Of a stretch of 64,000 bases of DNA, positions 43,657 through 52,923 are shown piece by piece. This DNA is from Sediminibacterium sp. Its GTDB lineage: Bacteria; Bacteroidota; Bacteroidia; Chitinophagales; Chitinophagaceae. The notes beneath the pieces are model-generated. The model was given only the letters and a program-made list of their open reading frames with translations. It searched no databases and was not told the origin of the DNA. The stretch's first letter is position 1, and each line of letters begins with the position of its first letter. The position numbers and the translations under genes were made by a program. The stretch is taken from assembly GCA_017537025.1 (NCBI GenBank), contig JAFWCB010000002.1, positions 248,001-312,000 on the forward strand, in the 5' to 3' direction.

Positions 43657-44982
43657 ATGAAAAAGCTAGTATTACTGTTGGCATACTCCGTTTCCACAAT
43701 GCTTGCTTTCACGCAGTCATTAGATGAGGGATATTTGCAATTTAAAAACACAGCTTCATTCATTAGTACTCGCGACTCTGTTTTATTTAGTGTTGTGGAT
43801 CTGTCGAGTAAAATACCTGATGGTAGTATTATCAGAGTTGATTGGTTAGACGAAAATGGCAGACTACTGGATTATAAGTTGATACCGCTTACGGCAGGTA
43901 AAGTTTGTAGTGCTTTTGCGAATGAACAAATTAGCAGAGGACCTACTTTACTAAGAGCTTATTTTTATGAAAATGGAAGGCCTATGCATACCGCTAGAAC
44001 TATCATTTATATAGGAGGAAAAATAAATGCTTTAACCATACCTGAAAACCTGCAACCTACCATTATCAATGCCCCATTTAAAAAAGTTGATAAAACCTTT
44101 AGCGTTGCCTATTTTATCAGAGAAAAATACCGATCAACTAGTATTCAATATCAATTAGTGAATAAAGATGGAGAACTGGAAATTATTGATGGTATCGACC
44201 GTATTAATGATTCCCTTTTCCGGATAAAAGATATTGATTTTACAGGAAGAGGTTCCATACGTTTTTTTGTAAATGCAGAAAGTGAGCTCCGAGACTATGA
44301 TAATTTTAAAATTGAATCTATAGAGCCTATTGGCTCTATTGCTTGGGGTTCCGATGATATCAGTAAAAAACTGATGTCTTTTGTAAAAGAACAATTAATA
44401 AAAGAATCTACTTGGACTAAAAAAGTAAACGGAGAAGCGCAAGTAACACAGTACACTAAAAATGGGTTACCGGAAGTAATTGTGGAATCGGTAAGAAAGG
44501 GTCGGATACAAGAGCTAAGGGATCGTTATATTCAAAACGGAATGTTTAGAAACTCTAATAGCACAACTGTGAGTGTAATAGACGACCCAACAGCAACTGT
44601 AAATATATCTTTACGTGATTACATATTAATGAAATTTCCTTTTATAAGGTGGGTAGATGAAGAAATGCGCTATCGAAACGGAAATATAGAGTTCTATTTA
44701 GATGAAACCACAATTGATGACATCAGTAATATTAGTATTAGAGATGTAGCTATTATTCATTTTATTAAAGGGTCAGTTAAAGGGTTGAATACAATTCCAC
44801 CTCCATTACCTATTACAAAAAGCCCTGGTTCTACTGGTAAAAGAACTAACAAATTTGGTGAATCTGGTAATACTGGCGTAATTGTTATATACACCAATAA
44901 AGGCGATACAAAAGAATTGGATCTAAAAAGGAAGGTTGTAACCTTACCTATTATTGGAATGGAGGCAAGCCGGTGTAACTAG
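43657..44982 (+). CDS. Exported hypothetical protein with TonB-plug-like tail
   Basis: Signal peptide about 1-19 (LAFTQ) and 420 residues with no family I can name. The N-terminal half has beta-sandwich features similar to MG2-like domains of Bacteroidota TonB-receptor relatives (FISTRDSVLFSVVDLSS, LLRAYFYENG). The C-terminal part, from IRDVAIIHFIKGSV to GVIVIYTNKGD, resembles the end of a receptor plug domain without any barrel. Its TAG stop directly touches the TAA stop of the convergent DinB gene. Confidence 0.72.
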   Translation: MKKLVLLLAYSVSTMLAFTQSLDEGYLQFKNTASFISTRDSVLFSVVDLSSKIPDGSIIRVDWLDENGRLLDYKLIPLTAGKVCSAFANEQISRGPTLLRAYFYENGRPMHTARTIIYIGGKINALTIPENLQPTIINAPFKKVDKTFSVAYFIREKYRSTSIQYQLVNKDGELEIIDGIDRINDSLFRIKDIDFTGRGSIRFFVNAESELRDYDNFKIESIEPIGSIAWGSDDISKKLMSFVKEQLIKESTWTKKVNGEAQVTQYTKNGLPEVIVESVRKGRIQELRDRYIQNGMFRNSNSTTVSVIDDPTATVNISLRDYILMKFPFIRWVDEEMRYRNGNIEFYLDETTIDDISNISIRDVAIIHFIKGSVKGLNTIPPPLPITKSPGSTGKRTNKFGESGNTGVIVIYTNKGDTKELDLKRKVVTLPIIGMEASRCN

Positions 44983-45492
44983 TTATAAGTAGCGTTCTTC
45001 TACAATGGTTTTATGATGCAAGATATGACCAAAAATAATGTAGCCTAAAGCATTTGCTGTTGTGGTTTTGTTACTTGCGGTACCAGCATTATTCAGCTGC
45101 TCCTCTGTTAAGGACTGAATTAAAAGATCGGTACTTTTCCTTAAAGCAATAAATTCTTCTTTCAATGAAATAAAACTTCTTTTGGAGGCCTCTGCAGATG
45201 CAGCGTAAGCATCTTCAGCAAAACCAGGAAGTGGCGTTTGTTCGCCTCTGGCAATACAGAGTAAACGGTAACTCATAATGCGCTCTGTATCTATAACATG
45301 TTGGAGTAAATCTTTGATTGTCCATTTACCCGGAGCGTATGCATAATTTCCCTTTTCTTCGGGAATGTTTACAAAGAAATAGGTGAGTGGGTGGGAATAA
45401 GTTGTAACAGCAGTCTGTAAATCATTAGCATCTACTAAATTGATGTATCTGCCGAAATAAGCCGGGTAATCGTTAATGTGAGGTTTTGACAC
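44983..45492 (-). CDS. DinB-family putative metalloenzyme
   Basis: Four-helix bundle protein of 169 residues. Candidate metal ligands are His in LLQHVIDTERIMSYRLL and two His near the end in IFGHILHHKTIVEERYL, the usual DinB/YfiT triad. Some members are mycothiol- or bacillithiol-dependent transferases, so given bshC in this genome a thiol-transferase role is possible but unproven. It follows the S8 protease gene by 3 bp and probably shares its transcript. Confidence 0.87.
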   Translation of the reverse strand: MSKPHINDYPAYFGRYINLVDANDLQTAVTTYSHPLTYFFVNIPEEKGNYAYAPGKWTIKDLLQHVIDTERIMSYRLLCIARGEQTPLPGFAEDAYAASAEASKRSFISLKEEFIALRKSTDLLIQSLTEEQLNNAGTASNKTTTANALGYIIFGHILHHKTIVEERYL

Positions 45493-45495
45493 TTA

Positions 45496-47160
45496 TTATT
45501 TTTTTGAAATAGTTTTTTGAGATGAAGTACGGTGAAAATCATTCGCCAGCCTAATAGCATTATATGCGTTAATGATACCCCCCGTTTTACTTAAACTGCT
45601 GAAAGATATTTCTTTTTCTTCACCTTTTGTATTAGGTAATATACTTTTCAACGTAGGGTCCGGGATACTCACTGATTGCTCAATTATCTTTTTAACATCA
45701 ACAGCGGTAAGATTTGGATAGTAAGAACGAATAAGCGCAGCTAACCCCGAAACAATGGGAGCTGCCATACTGGTACCTTTTAAATTGCCATATTGATTTT
45801 TCCCCGGTAGGGTAGAATAGATTTTTACACCCGGTGCAAACACATCCACTTCTTTTTCTCCATAATTACTAAAATCCGCAGCCATACTACCACCTATACG
45901 ATCATCTCCGCTGGCGCCAACAGTAATAAAATTAGGTGCTTTTATTTTCCATGGTTTTAGCCAAGGGTTGGGATAATTAGGTTCTATATCGATATTTTCA
46001 GATTCATTACCTGCCGCATGTATCAACAGCACATCTTTATCCATAGCATATTTTACGGCACTGTCTACCCATCTTTTTTCAGGTGAAAAAGATTTTCCAA
46101 AACTCATATTAATTATTTTGGCACCATTATCCACTGCATATCGGATGGCTAAAGCCACGTCTTTATCATACTCATCTCCATCGGGTACAACCCTTAAAAT
46201 CATCAATTTTACAGCATCAGCCACACCATCTATACCAATACCATTATTTCTTTCTGCACCAATAATACCGGTAACATGGGTACCATGCATGGGTCCATAT
46301 CCCATTACATCATTATTCCCATAAAATTTATCTGCAAAGTTGAAATAATCGTCGCCAATAATCTCAGGACGCAAATTTTGAGGTGCTTTTTCCTTTGATT
46401 CAAAAGCTGTTTTCTTCCCCTCAATATATTCATCTAACTCGTTCAATACCGTTACATTTTTTTCTTCGGTGTCGATACCCATCATTTTCATGCAGGTTAA
46501 ATATCCTAGCTTGGCTTCTTTTCCTGTTTTAGTAATAGGCTCAAATTTTTCTAATTTCTCACAAGTATATTCTTCACAACCCAGTTCTTGTCTTAATATT
46601 TTATCATGACGCTTTATCGCTTTTGCTGTAATTTCAATCATCATCACTTCCATTTGTTCTTCTGTACTGAAGTTTAACTGCGATGCTGCCCGCTTCCACA
46701 TACTATAAATTTCTTTATCTGCGGCAGATAGCAGCGATGTATCGATAGATTTCCCTAAGAAACGATCTTTCCAACGATGATATACACGAGCCCTTTCGTC
46801 GGAGGCTTTGCGTAAAATTTTGCCATCCCTTCCCCCTAAAAAATTCCATCCATACACATCATCTATATATCCATTCTTATCATCGTCTATTCCATTACCG
46901 GGAATCTCTTTAGGGTTATGCCATAGTACATTTTTCAAATCCTCATGTGCGGTATCTACCCCTGAATCCAAAACAGCCACAATCACAGGTTGTGGCGTTT
47001 TATTTTTTTCTTTTAGAAAACTATAAGCTTTATTGAGACTGATACCGTAGAATTTATCCATTTGATAATCCATCAAATGCCAGCCACGGGGAATATCAGT
47101 TTGTGCAAAAGAGCAATAGCATGAAACCAGCAAATAAATAAGTAATGCACCGCGCATCAT
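45496..47160 (-). CDS. Exported S8-family subtilisin-like serine protease
   Basis: Secreted protease of 554 residues: signal peptide about 1-20 (SCYCSFAQ), triad Asp65 (AVLDSGVD), His295 (MHGTHVTG), Ser464 (GTSMAAP), oxyanion Asn in HAAGNESENI. About 230 residues separate Asp from His, far more than in subtilisin; the insertion (about 105-285) is helical and charged with several Cys. There is no obvious propeptide or C-terminal sorting domain. An in-frame TTG two codons upstream of the ATG was ignored. Confidence 0.92.
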   Translation of the reverse strand: MMRGALLIYLLVSCYCSFAQTDIPRGWHLMDYQMDKFYGISLNKAYSFLKEKNKTPQPVIVAVLDSGVDTAHEDLKNVLWHNPKEIPGNGIDDDKNGYIDDVYGWNFLGGRDGKILRKASDERARVYHRWKDRFLGKSIDTSLLSAADKEIYSMWKRAASQLNFSTEEQMEVMMIEITAKAIKRHDKILRQELGCEEYTCEKLEKFEPITKTGKEAKLGYLTCMKMMGIDTEEKNVTVLNELDEYIEGKKTAFESKEKAPQNLRPEIIGDDYFNFADKFYGNNDVMGYGPMHGTHVTGIIGAERNNGIGIDGVADAVKLMILRVVPDGDEYDKDVALAIRYAVDNGAKIINMSFGKSFSPEKRWVDSAVKYAMDKDVLLIHAAGNESENIDIEPNYPNPWLKPWKIKAPNFITVGASGDDRIGGSMAADFSNYGEKEVDVFAPGVKIYSTLPGKNQYGNLKGTSMAAPIVSGLAALIRSYYPNLTAVDVKKIIEQSVSIPDPTLKSILPNTKGEEKEISFSSLSKTGGIINAYNAIRLANDFHRTSSQKTISKK

Positions 47161-47243
47161 TGGCAAGTAGATTTTATCTCAGTCCACAAATTTGCGGTTT
47201 CTACTCCAAAAAAAGCACAATAGCTAGTATTTTTAGGAAAATC

Positions 47244-48245
47244 TTATACTCCTATCGCCTCATGTAGATATTGTTTCTCTTCTTTAAAGGCTGCTCTTGG
47301 CTTCAGTCCCAGTAGCGAAAACATGGCATTATCTTCATCGAAAGAAGGATTAGGAGTAGTTAAGAGTTTATCGCCGGCAAAAATGGAGTTAGCGCCCGCC
47401 AAAAAGCAAAGTGCCTGCTCTGAAACACTCATATCAGTTCGGCCTGCACTTAAACGCACCATGGTTTTAGGCATCAAAATACGCGCGGTAGCAATCATCC
47501 GAACCATATCCCAGATATCTACTTTTTTATTATGGGCAAGGGGTGTACCGGCAATCGGTACCAAGGCATTAATAGGCACACTCTCCGGATGCTCAGGCAT
47601 AGTAGCTAAAGTATGCAGCATTTTTATCCTGTCGGCATGTGTTTCTCCCAAACCGATAATACCGCCGCAACATACGGTAACGCCTGCTTTCCGCACATTA
47701 TCCAATGTTTCCAAACGATCATTATAAGTACGCGTTGTGATGATCTCACTATAATGCTCTTTGCTGGTATCGAGATTATGATTATAAGCATATAATCCTG
47801 CATCTGCCAATTTTTTAGCTTGATCTTCTGTAAGCATACCCAACGTGCAGCAAACCTCCATCCCCAATTCATTCACCCCTTTTACCATATCCAGTACCCG
47901 ATCAAAATCTTTATTATCCCTTACTTCCCGCCAAGCGGCACCCATGCAAAAACGAGTACTACCTGCATCTTTTGCTTTTTGTGCATATTCCAATACTTGC
48001 TCCTTCTTCATTAAAGCTTGTACATCTACACCTGTTGTATAACGGGCTGCTTGTGGACAATAAGCACAGTCTTCGCTACAACCACCGGTTTTAATACTTA
48101 ATAAAGTACATACCTGTACTTCGGCTGTATCATTAAATTCCCGATGAATGGCAGCAGCTTTGAAAACAAGTTCTAATAAGGGTTCAAGATAAATAGCTTC
48201 AACCTCTGTAAGTGAGTAGTTATTGCGAATGGCAGCAGTATTCAT
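47244..48245 (-). CDS. bioB: Biotin synthase
   Basis: Radical-SAM enzyme inserting sulfur into dethiobiotin. The SAM cluster motif is CSEDCAYC, and auxiliary [2Fe-2S] ligands are visible in CMGAAWR, CCTLGM and VRLSAGR. Length of about 333 residues matches. Starts: ATG 48245 ([12 protein letters not shown]) or 48251; a more upstream ATG (48281) would overlap rluD by 28 nt. No other biotin genes are adjacent. It follows rluD at a short distance on the same strand. Confidence 0.95.
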   Translation of the reverse strand: MNTAAIRNNYSLTEVEAIYLEPLLELVFKAAAIHREFNDTAEVQVCTLLSIKTGGCSEDCAYCPQAARYTTGVDVQALMKKEQVLEYAQKAKDAGSTRFCMGAAWREVRDNKDFDRVLDMVKGVNELGMEVCCTLGMLTEDQAKKLADAGLYAYNHNLDTSKEHYSEIITTRTYNDRLETLDNVRKAGVTVCCGGIIGLGETHADRIKMLHTLATMPEHPESVPINALVPIAGTPLAHNKKVDIWDMVRMIATARILMPKTMVRLSAGRTDMSVSEQALCFLAGANSIFAGDKLLTTPNPSFDEDNAMFSLLGLKPRAAFKEEKQYLHEAIGV

Positions 48246-48253
48246 ATGCATAG

Positions 48254-49294
48254 TTATGAGGCAAATATATACTTTCTCCATTTTTCCATCACCATTTGCA
48301 TATCTGATGGTAGCGGAGATTCAAAAAAAAGTTCTTTCCCGCTTCGCGGATGAATAAAACCAAGCGTATGTGCGTGTAAGGCGCAGCGCGGACAAACAGC
48401 GAAACAATTTTCAACAAACTGTTTATACTTTGTGTAGATCGTACCTTTCAAAATTTTATCACCTCCATATTCCCAATCATTGAAGAGGGTATGACCGATA
48501 TATTTCATGTGCACCCTAATTTGATGCGTTCTTCCGGTTTCTAAGGTACATTGAACTAAGGTGGTATAATTAAAACGCTCCACCACTTTATAATGTGTAA
48601 TGGCATGTTTACCTGTTTCTCCATCGGGGTAAGCATCAAACATTTTTCGATGCTGTTTATGCCGGGCAATATGTGCATTGATAGTTCCTTCTTCTTGCTC
48701 CACATTTCCCCAAACCAAAGCGAGGTAATTTCTTTTTACCGTATGGTTAAAAAACTGTTTGGCTAAATGCGCAGCAGCTTCAGGGGTTTTCGCAAGTACT
48801 ATAAGTCCGGTGGTATTTTTATCAATACGATGTACCAATCCATAACGAGGTAAAGATTCTTCTGTAATATCCGGCTGTTGTTGTTTTAAATGATACGCAA
48901 CCCCATTGAGTAAAGTGCCACTAAAATTACCTACCCCGGGGTGTACCACCATATTGGCAGGTTTATTAATCACCATTACATCGGCGTCTTCATACACAAT
49001 ATCTAACGGAATATTTTCTTCTTTGAGCTGAGTATGATCGGGATTTACAAGGCTCATCAGCACAATTTCATCACCCGGCTTAATTTTATAATTGCTCTTT
49101 ACGGGTTTACCATTCACGGTTAGAAAGCCCGCTTCTATGCCTTGTTGTATTTTATTACGGGTTGAGCCTTCCATATGCATTTGCACCCATTTATCGATAC
49201 GATAAGGTTCTTGTCCCTTATCTACCGTAAAGGTTTTGCGTTCATACAGTTCCTCTAACTGTTCATCCATTACCAGTTCTTCGTGGGTTTGCAT
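48254..49294 (-). CDS. rluD: RluA/RluD-family 23S rRNA pseudouridine synthase
   Basis: S4 RNA-binding domain (about 25-90: [20 protein letters not shown]) and pseudouridine synthase domain with catalytic Asp in [15 protein letters not shown]. 346 residues from the ATG 49294. A longer in-frame reading to 49438 would overlap the divergent lipB gene by about 100 bp and is rejected. Confidence 0.92.
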   Translation of the reverse strand: MQTHEELVMDEQLEELYERKTFTVDKGQEPYRIDKWVQMHMEGSTRNKIQQGIEAGFLTVNGKPVKSNYKIKPGDEIVLMSLVNPDHTQLKEENIPLDIVYEDADVMVINKPANMVVHPGVGNFSGTLLNGVAYHLKQQQPDITEESLPRYGLVHRIDKNTTGLIVLAKTPEAAAHLAKQFFNHTVKRNYLALVWGNVEQEEGTINAHIARHKQHRKMFDAYPDGETGKHAITHYKVVERFNYTTLVQCTLETGRTHQIRVHMKYIGHTLFNDWEYGGDKILKGTIYTKYKQFVENCFAVCPRCALHAHTLGFIHPRSGKELFFESPLPSDMQMVMEKWRKYIFAS

Positions 49295-49328
49295 AGGGCA
49301 AAGGTAAGAGATGCATGGCATTAGCATG

Positions 49329-49336
49329 TATCTTTG
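49329..49336 (+). promoter_or_regulatory. -7 box almost touching the lipB start
   Basis: TATCTTTG, a perfect TAnnTTTG, ends 4 nt before the ATG at 49341. Transcription would begin at or next to the start codon, suggesting a leaderless or very short-leader message. No clear -33 box. Confidence 0.4.
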
Positions 49337-49340
49337 CATT

Positions 49341-50057
49341 ATGGTGGAAAGGGTTTTATTCGAAGATTTAGGAATGCGCAGGTACAAAGAAGTGTGGGAG
49401 TACCAGGAACTTTTATTGAAAAAAAATACCGATATCAAGTTGGCATTTCGATATAAGGATGGCGTTGATATTGCTACCCTGCCTACGGTTCATCATTTAT
49501 TATTTGTGGAGCACCCTCCCGTATATACATTGGGTAAGAATGGCAAAGAATCACATGTATTGATTTCGGAAGAGCAAATGAAAGAACGAGGTATCGATTA
49601 TTTTCATATTAACCGGGGAGGTGATATTACTTTTCATGGTCCCCAACAATTGGTAGGCTACCCCATATTGGATTTAGAAAAATTCAAAACCGATTTAGGT
49701 TGGTATTTGCGCACGCTGGAAGAAGTTATTATCATTACGATGGCGGAATACGGTTTGCGGGGAGAGCGAAGCGCCGGAGAAACAGGCGTATGGCTAGATG
49801 CACACGTGAAGGGGAGAGAAAGAAAAATTTGTGCTATGGGTATTAAATGCAGCCGTTGGATTACGATGCATGGGTTTGCTTTTAATATCAATACGGATTT
49901 AGATTATTTTAAAAATATTATTCCTTGCGGAATAGAAAATAAAGCTGTTACTTCCTTAGAAAAAGAGTTAGGTAAAAGGGTGGATATGGATGAGGTTAAA
50001 TATCGGGTAAAGAAGAATTTTGAGAAGTTGTTTGGATGTAAGTTATATGGGGTTTAA
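49341..50057 (+). CDS. lipB: Octanoyltransferase (lipoate-protein ligase B)
   Basis: Transfers octanoyl groups from ACP to lipoyl domains, the first step of lipoate synthesis needed by pyruvate dehydrogenase (PdhB and LpdA are also in this window). Motifs: INRGGDITFHGPQQLVGYPILDL, the catalytic Lys in AMGIKCSRWITMHGFA and the catalytic Cys in IIPCGIENKAVTSL. 238 residues from ATG 49341; a further ATG at 49311 adds ten residues. Its TAA stop overlaps the convergent TPR gene stop in TTAA. Confidence 0.93.
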   Translation: MVERVLFEDLGMRRYKEVWEYQELLLKKNTDIKLAFRYKDGVDIATLPTVHHLLFVEHPPVYTLGKNGKESHVLISEEQMKERGIDYFHINRGGDITFHGPQQLVGYPILDLEKFKTDLGWYLRTLEEVIIITMAEYGLRGERSAGETGVWLDAHVKGRERKICAMGIKCSRWITMHGFAFNINTDLDYFKNIIPCGIENKAVTSLEKELGKRVDMDEVKYRVKKNFEKLFGCKLYGV

Positions 50058-51814
50058 TTAGAAGATTCTTTTTTCAGGTTCTTTATAATATCCAATTGTT
50101 TTCTGGTAGTAATAAAATGGATGGCTTTATGCTCCAGCCAATGATGCAGTGGTAATAGTCCGGCAATAAGAATTACTTTGATGCCCAATACTTTCCAAGG
50201 CTCTCCATGTGTTACATGATGTATCCAAGTATCAGCTAATAGGGTTATAAATTCAAATAAGAATATAAAGGAAATAAAACCAAGGGCTCTCACCCATCTT
50301 ATGGGTACGCTGAGTACACCAAAAACAATCAAAAGGCTGAATAAAGTAAATATGGCAATCATAATACCCATATATTGCCAATTATGTCGCTTAATTGTTG
50401 CTTCTTCCTCTTCTTTGGCTAATCGTTCGGCTCTTTTATTTGCATTTTCAATTTCCAAAAATAATACATCTTTAGCCTTGCTCTTTTCATCTATCTGTTT
50501 TTGTAGTTGGTCTCTCAAACTACTGAAATAAAAAGCCCTTTTAAAGTCCCCTAATTTTTGAAAGCAGCTATCTAAATAAGTTACTGCCTTTATGGTGTAT
50601 GTATTGTTCTTCAAACTATCTGCTTGTTGTTTGGCAAAACTGAGTACCTGGATAGCATTCGGGTATTGAGCGATATCGTACAAATGAATACCATACTTTA
50701 CATTAAAATCCAACTGCTGAAGATAACTGGCTTTTGTTTGTATGGGTAGTTTGGCTTTATTGTAATAGTAAGATGCAGAGTCATACATTTTTAATTCATG
50801 GTAGGTATTCCCTAACCCATAGTCAATGATATAGTCGAAGCCAGATTGTATAAATAAGTTAACAATATCGGGGTTATTTTTTAGGTAGGTAATTCCTGTA
50901 TATTTCTCATCACTCTCTAAAATAGTATTCAAAATACCAATTTTCGATTGTGTTTTCATGGTGCTGTTTTTTACACTATCGGCTAGTTTCCCCATCTCTT
51001 CATAAATTCCTTTTGCAGCTACATGCTTTTTTGCTTCTCTATAATTAGTACCAATTTTATCTAAAATCTGAAATTGGTAGTCTATATTTTTTTCTTGCCG
51101 ATAATGATCAAGTAGCTTATATAAATAATCAGCAGCCTTATCATAGTTCTCAATAGTTGAGTAAAAACTAATTAATGAGCCATACACTTTATAGATTTGA
51201 TTTTTTGTTTGTTGATCTTTTGATTTCTCAGCCAGTTCTTGTGCAGCTAAATAATTTTTAAAAGCCTTAATTTTTTCATCATAATACAATTGGTTATCAC
51301 CATACTTAAGATAGGCTATGATTTTTAATGAATCAGTATTGCTTTCATTAGCAATTTCTAGCGCTTCTTGATTAAAACCTAATGCCTCATTTTTCTTGCC
51401 TAAATACAAATGAGATAAAGCTGCTGCTTCTAATGAGTATATTTTTTCTTTGAAGGAGATACCTTCATCTTTTGATAGTTGTAATCCTTCCAGCGCAAAA
51501 TCATTGGCTTTTTGATATTTATTTTTATCTCTACTATAATAGAGATAAACGCTAGATGCAATTCGTCTTGCTTTTACCATTGCATTTCTATCTCTGCTTT
51601 GCTCGGCTAAAAAAATACTTTTGTCAATATATTTTTTAAGAAGATCCGGATAAAACATGTAAGCTTTTTCACTGATATCAGCTACTAGATTTAGTTTAGC
51701 GTCGATATCAGTCGTATCATTGAATTTTTTCTCTAATGCTTTTATGGTAGCATCCGGTTGAGCATGTATGGAACAAAAAAGGAATAGGCAGAAGAAAATG
51801 AAAATACTTTTCAT
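50054..51814 (-). CDS. Exported TPR protein with C-terminal membrane domain
   Basis: 586 residues: signal peptide (cut near SIHAQ), about 400 residues of TPR repeats, a coiled coil (about 435-470: KSKAKDVLFLEIENANKRAERLAKEE is its core region) and three or four transmembrane helices ending in a short Lys-rich tail. The layout equals the sensor half of Bacteroidota TPR-coiled-coil histidine kinases, but the kinase domain is absent. A role as partner or membrane sensor is inference. Confidence 0.75.
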   Translation of the reverse strand: MKSIFIFFCLFLFCSIHAQPDATIKALEKKFNDTTDIDAKLNLVADISEKAYMFYPDLLKKYIDKSIFLAEQSRDRNAMVKARRIASSVYLYYSRDKNKYQKANDFALEGLQLSKDEGISFKEKIYSLEAAALSHLYLGKKNEALGFNQEALEIANESNTDSLKIIAYLKYGDNQLYYDEKIKAFKNYLAAQELAEKSKDQQTKNQIYKVYGSLISFYSTIENYDKAADYLYKLLDHYRQEKNIDYQFQILDKIGTNYREAKKHVAAKGIYEEMGKLADSVKNSTMKTQSKIGILNTILESDEKYTGITYLKNNPDIVNLFIQSGFDYIIDYGLGNTYHELKMYDSASYYYNKAKLPIQTKASYLQQLDFNVKYGIHLYDIAQYPNAIQVLSFAKQQADSLKNNTYTIKAVTYLDSCFQKLGDFKRAFYFSSLRDQLQKQIDEKSKAKDVLFLEIENANKRAERLAKEEEEATIKRHNWQYMGIMIAIFTLFSLLIVFGVLSVPIRWVRALGFISFIFLFEFITLLADTWIHHVTHGEPWKVLGIKVILIAGLLPLHHWLEHKAIHFITTRKQLDIIKNLKKESSN

Positions 51815-51905
51815 ATACGCAATATAGTAGATATTACATATAATTTGTCTTCGATACTAAATCTCATAGATTTATTTTATCTTTAATACACCTCAAACAC
51901 CCAAT

Positions 51906-52004
51906 ATGAAACCTGTAAAAACTATTTATAATATTGCTGCTGTAAAGCCCAATATTGTATTTGTTTTGATGCCGGCATGGGGTGGAATCATTTCTTACGT
52001 ATAA
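51906..52004 (+). CDS. Possible 32-residue small ORF
   Basis: ATG at 51906 opens MKPVKTIYNIAAV and ends at a TAA at 52002-52004, within the 210-bp gap before the VOC gene. It may be a small peptide gene, a leader or a remnant; there is no homology that I recognise. Confidence 0.25.
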   Translation: MKPVKTIYNIAAVKPNIVFVLMPAWGGIISYV

Positions 52005-52024
52005 AATCAGAAAATAGCTAAGGC

Positions 52025-52864
52025 ATGAGTAAACAATTATATCCTTGTATTTGGTTTGATGGTAATGCACAAGTCGCGGCAAACTTATACACTACCTTAT
52101 TCGCCAATAGTAAAATAAATGTAGATAACGGAATGGTAGTAGACTTTGAAATATGCGGGAAAAAAGTCATTGGTTTAAATGGCGGTCCCATGTTCAAAGT
52201 GAATCCGTCTATTTCTTTCTTTATAAAACATGCCGATAAAAATCGAATTCAAACTATTTGGGATGCTTTAGCTGAGGGAGGAACCGTATTAATGGCATTG
52301 AATGAATATCCATGGAGTGCCTATTATGGCTGGATTCAGGATATATATGGGGTAAGTTGGCAGTTAATGCTTGAGCCGGCAATTATTGGAGATGAACAAT
52401 TCACTCCGAGCTTATTATTTACTAATCATGTATTGGGAAAGGCTGAAGAAGCGGTTGATTTTTATGTATCTATTTTTGAAGGCTCCGCTAAAAAAAGTGT
52501 ATTCCATTATCCGGAAGGGAATCCATTAGCAGGTAAATTGATGTATGGTGAATGTATAATTGGGTCTAGCCAATTTATTGCCATGGAGGGCCCGGGAGAT
52601 CATAACTATATTTTTAACGAAGGTGTTTCTATTGTAGTTAACTGTGATACCCAGGATGAAATTGATTTTTATTGGGATAAATTATTAACAAATGGCGGTA
52701 AAGAATCGATGTGTGGTTGGCTAAAGGATCAGTATGGTGTTTCCTGGCAGGTAGTTCCAAGCCAATTACCTCAATTAATGGCCGATCCGGTAAAAGGGCA
52801 AAAAGTAGTTGAAGCCTTCATGAAAATGAAGAAGTTTGATTTAGAGGTACTACTTGCCATTTAA
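52025..52864 (+). CDS. Tandem PhnB-like VOC protein
   Basis: Cytosolic protein of 279 residues with two VOC (glyoxalase/bleomycin-resistance fold) domains: 1-125 (LYPCIWFDGNAQVAANLYTTLF, YGVSWQLM) and 135-275 (TPSLLFTNHVLGKAEEAVDFY, CGWLKDQYGVSWQVVPS). The second half is close to the VOC domain of the lipoprotein at 20928. Function of PhnB-like VOC proteins is not settled. A 7-nt word array begins on its stop codon. Confidence 0.9.
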   Translation: MSKQLYPCIWFDGNAQVAANLYTTLFANSKINVDNGMVVDFEICGKKVIGLNGGPMFKVNPSISFFIKHADKNRIQTIWDALAEGGTVLMALNEYPWSAYYGWIQDIYGVSWQLMLEPAIIGDEQFTPSLLFTNHVLGKAEEAVDFYVSIFEGSAKKSVFHYPEGNPLAGKLMYGECIIGSSQFIAMEGPGDHNYIFNEGVSIVVNCDTQDEIDFYWDKLLTNGGKESMCGWLKDQYGVSWQVVPSQLPQLMADPVKGQKVVEAFMKMKKFDLEVLLAI

Positions 52865-52923
52865 ATCTTCAATCTACAACCTGTTTTCCTAATTGTAGAT
52901 TCCAGATTGAAGATTGTAGATTA
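52864..52923. repeat. 7-nt periodic inverted array (AATC / GATT words)
   Basis: AATC begins at 52864 and 52871 and AACC at 52878; on the other side AATT at 52891 and GATT at 52898, 52905, 52912 and 52919, each step 7 nt. The words AATCTTC, AATCTAC recur as GAAGATT, GTAGATT. It fills the space between convergent genes and contains bases of both stop codons. Confidence 0.85.

Noticed and set aside
49295-49438. N-terminal extension of rluD
   Set aside because: It would overlap the divergent lipB gene and its promoter, and the extra residues do not resemble the family.
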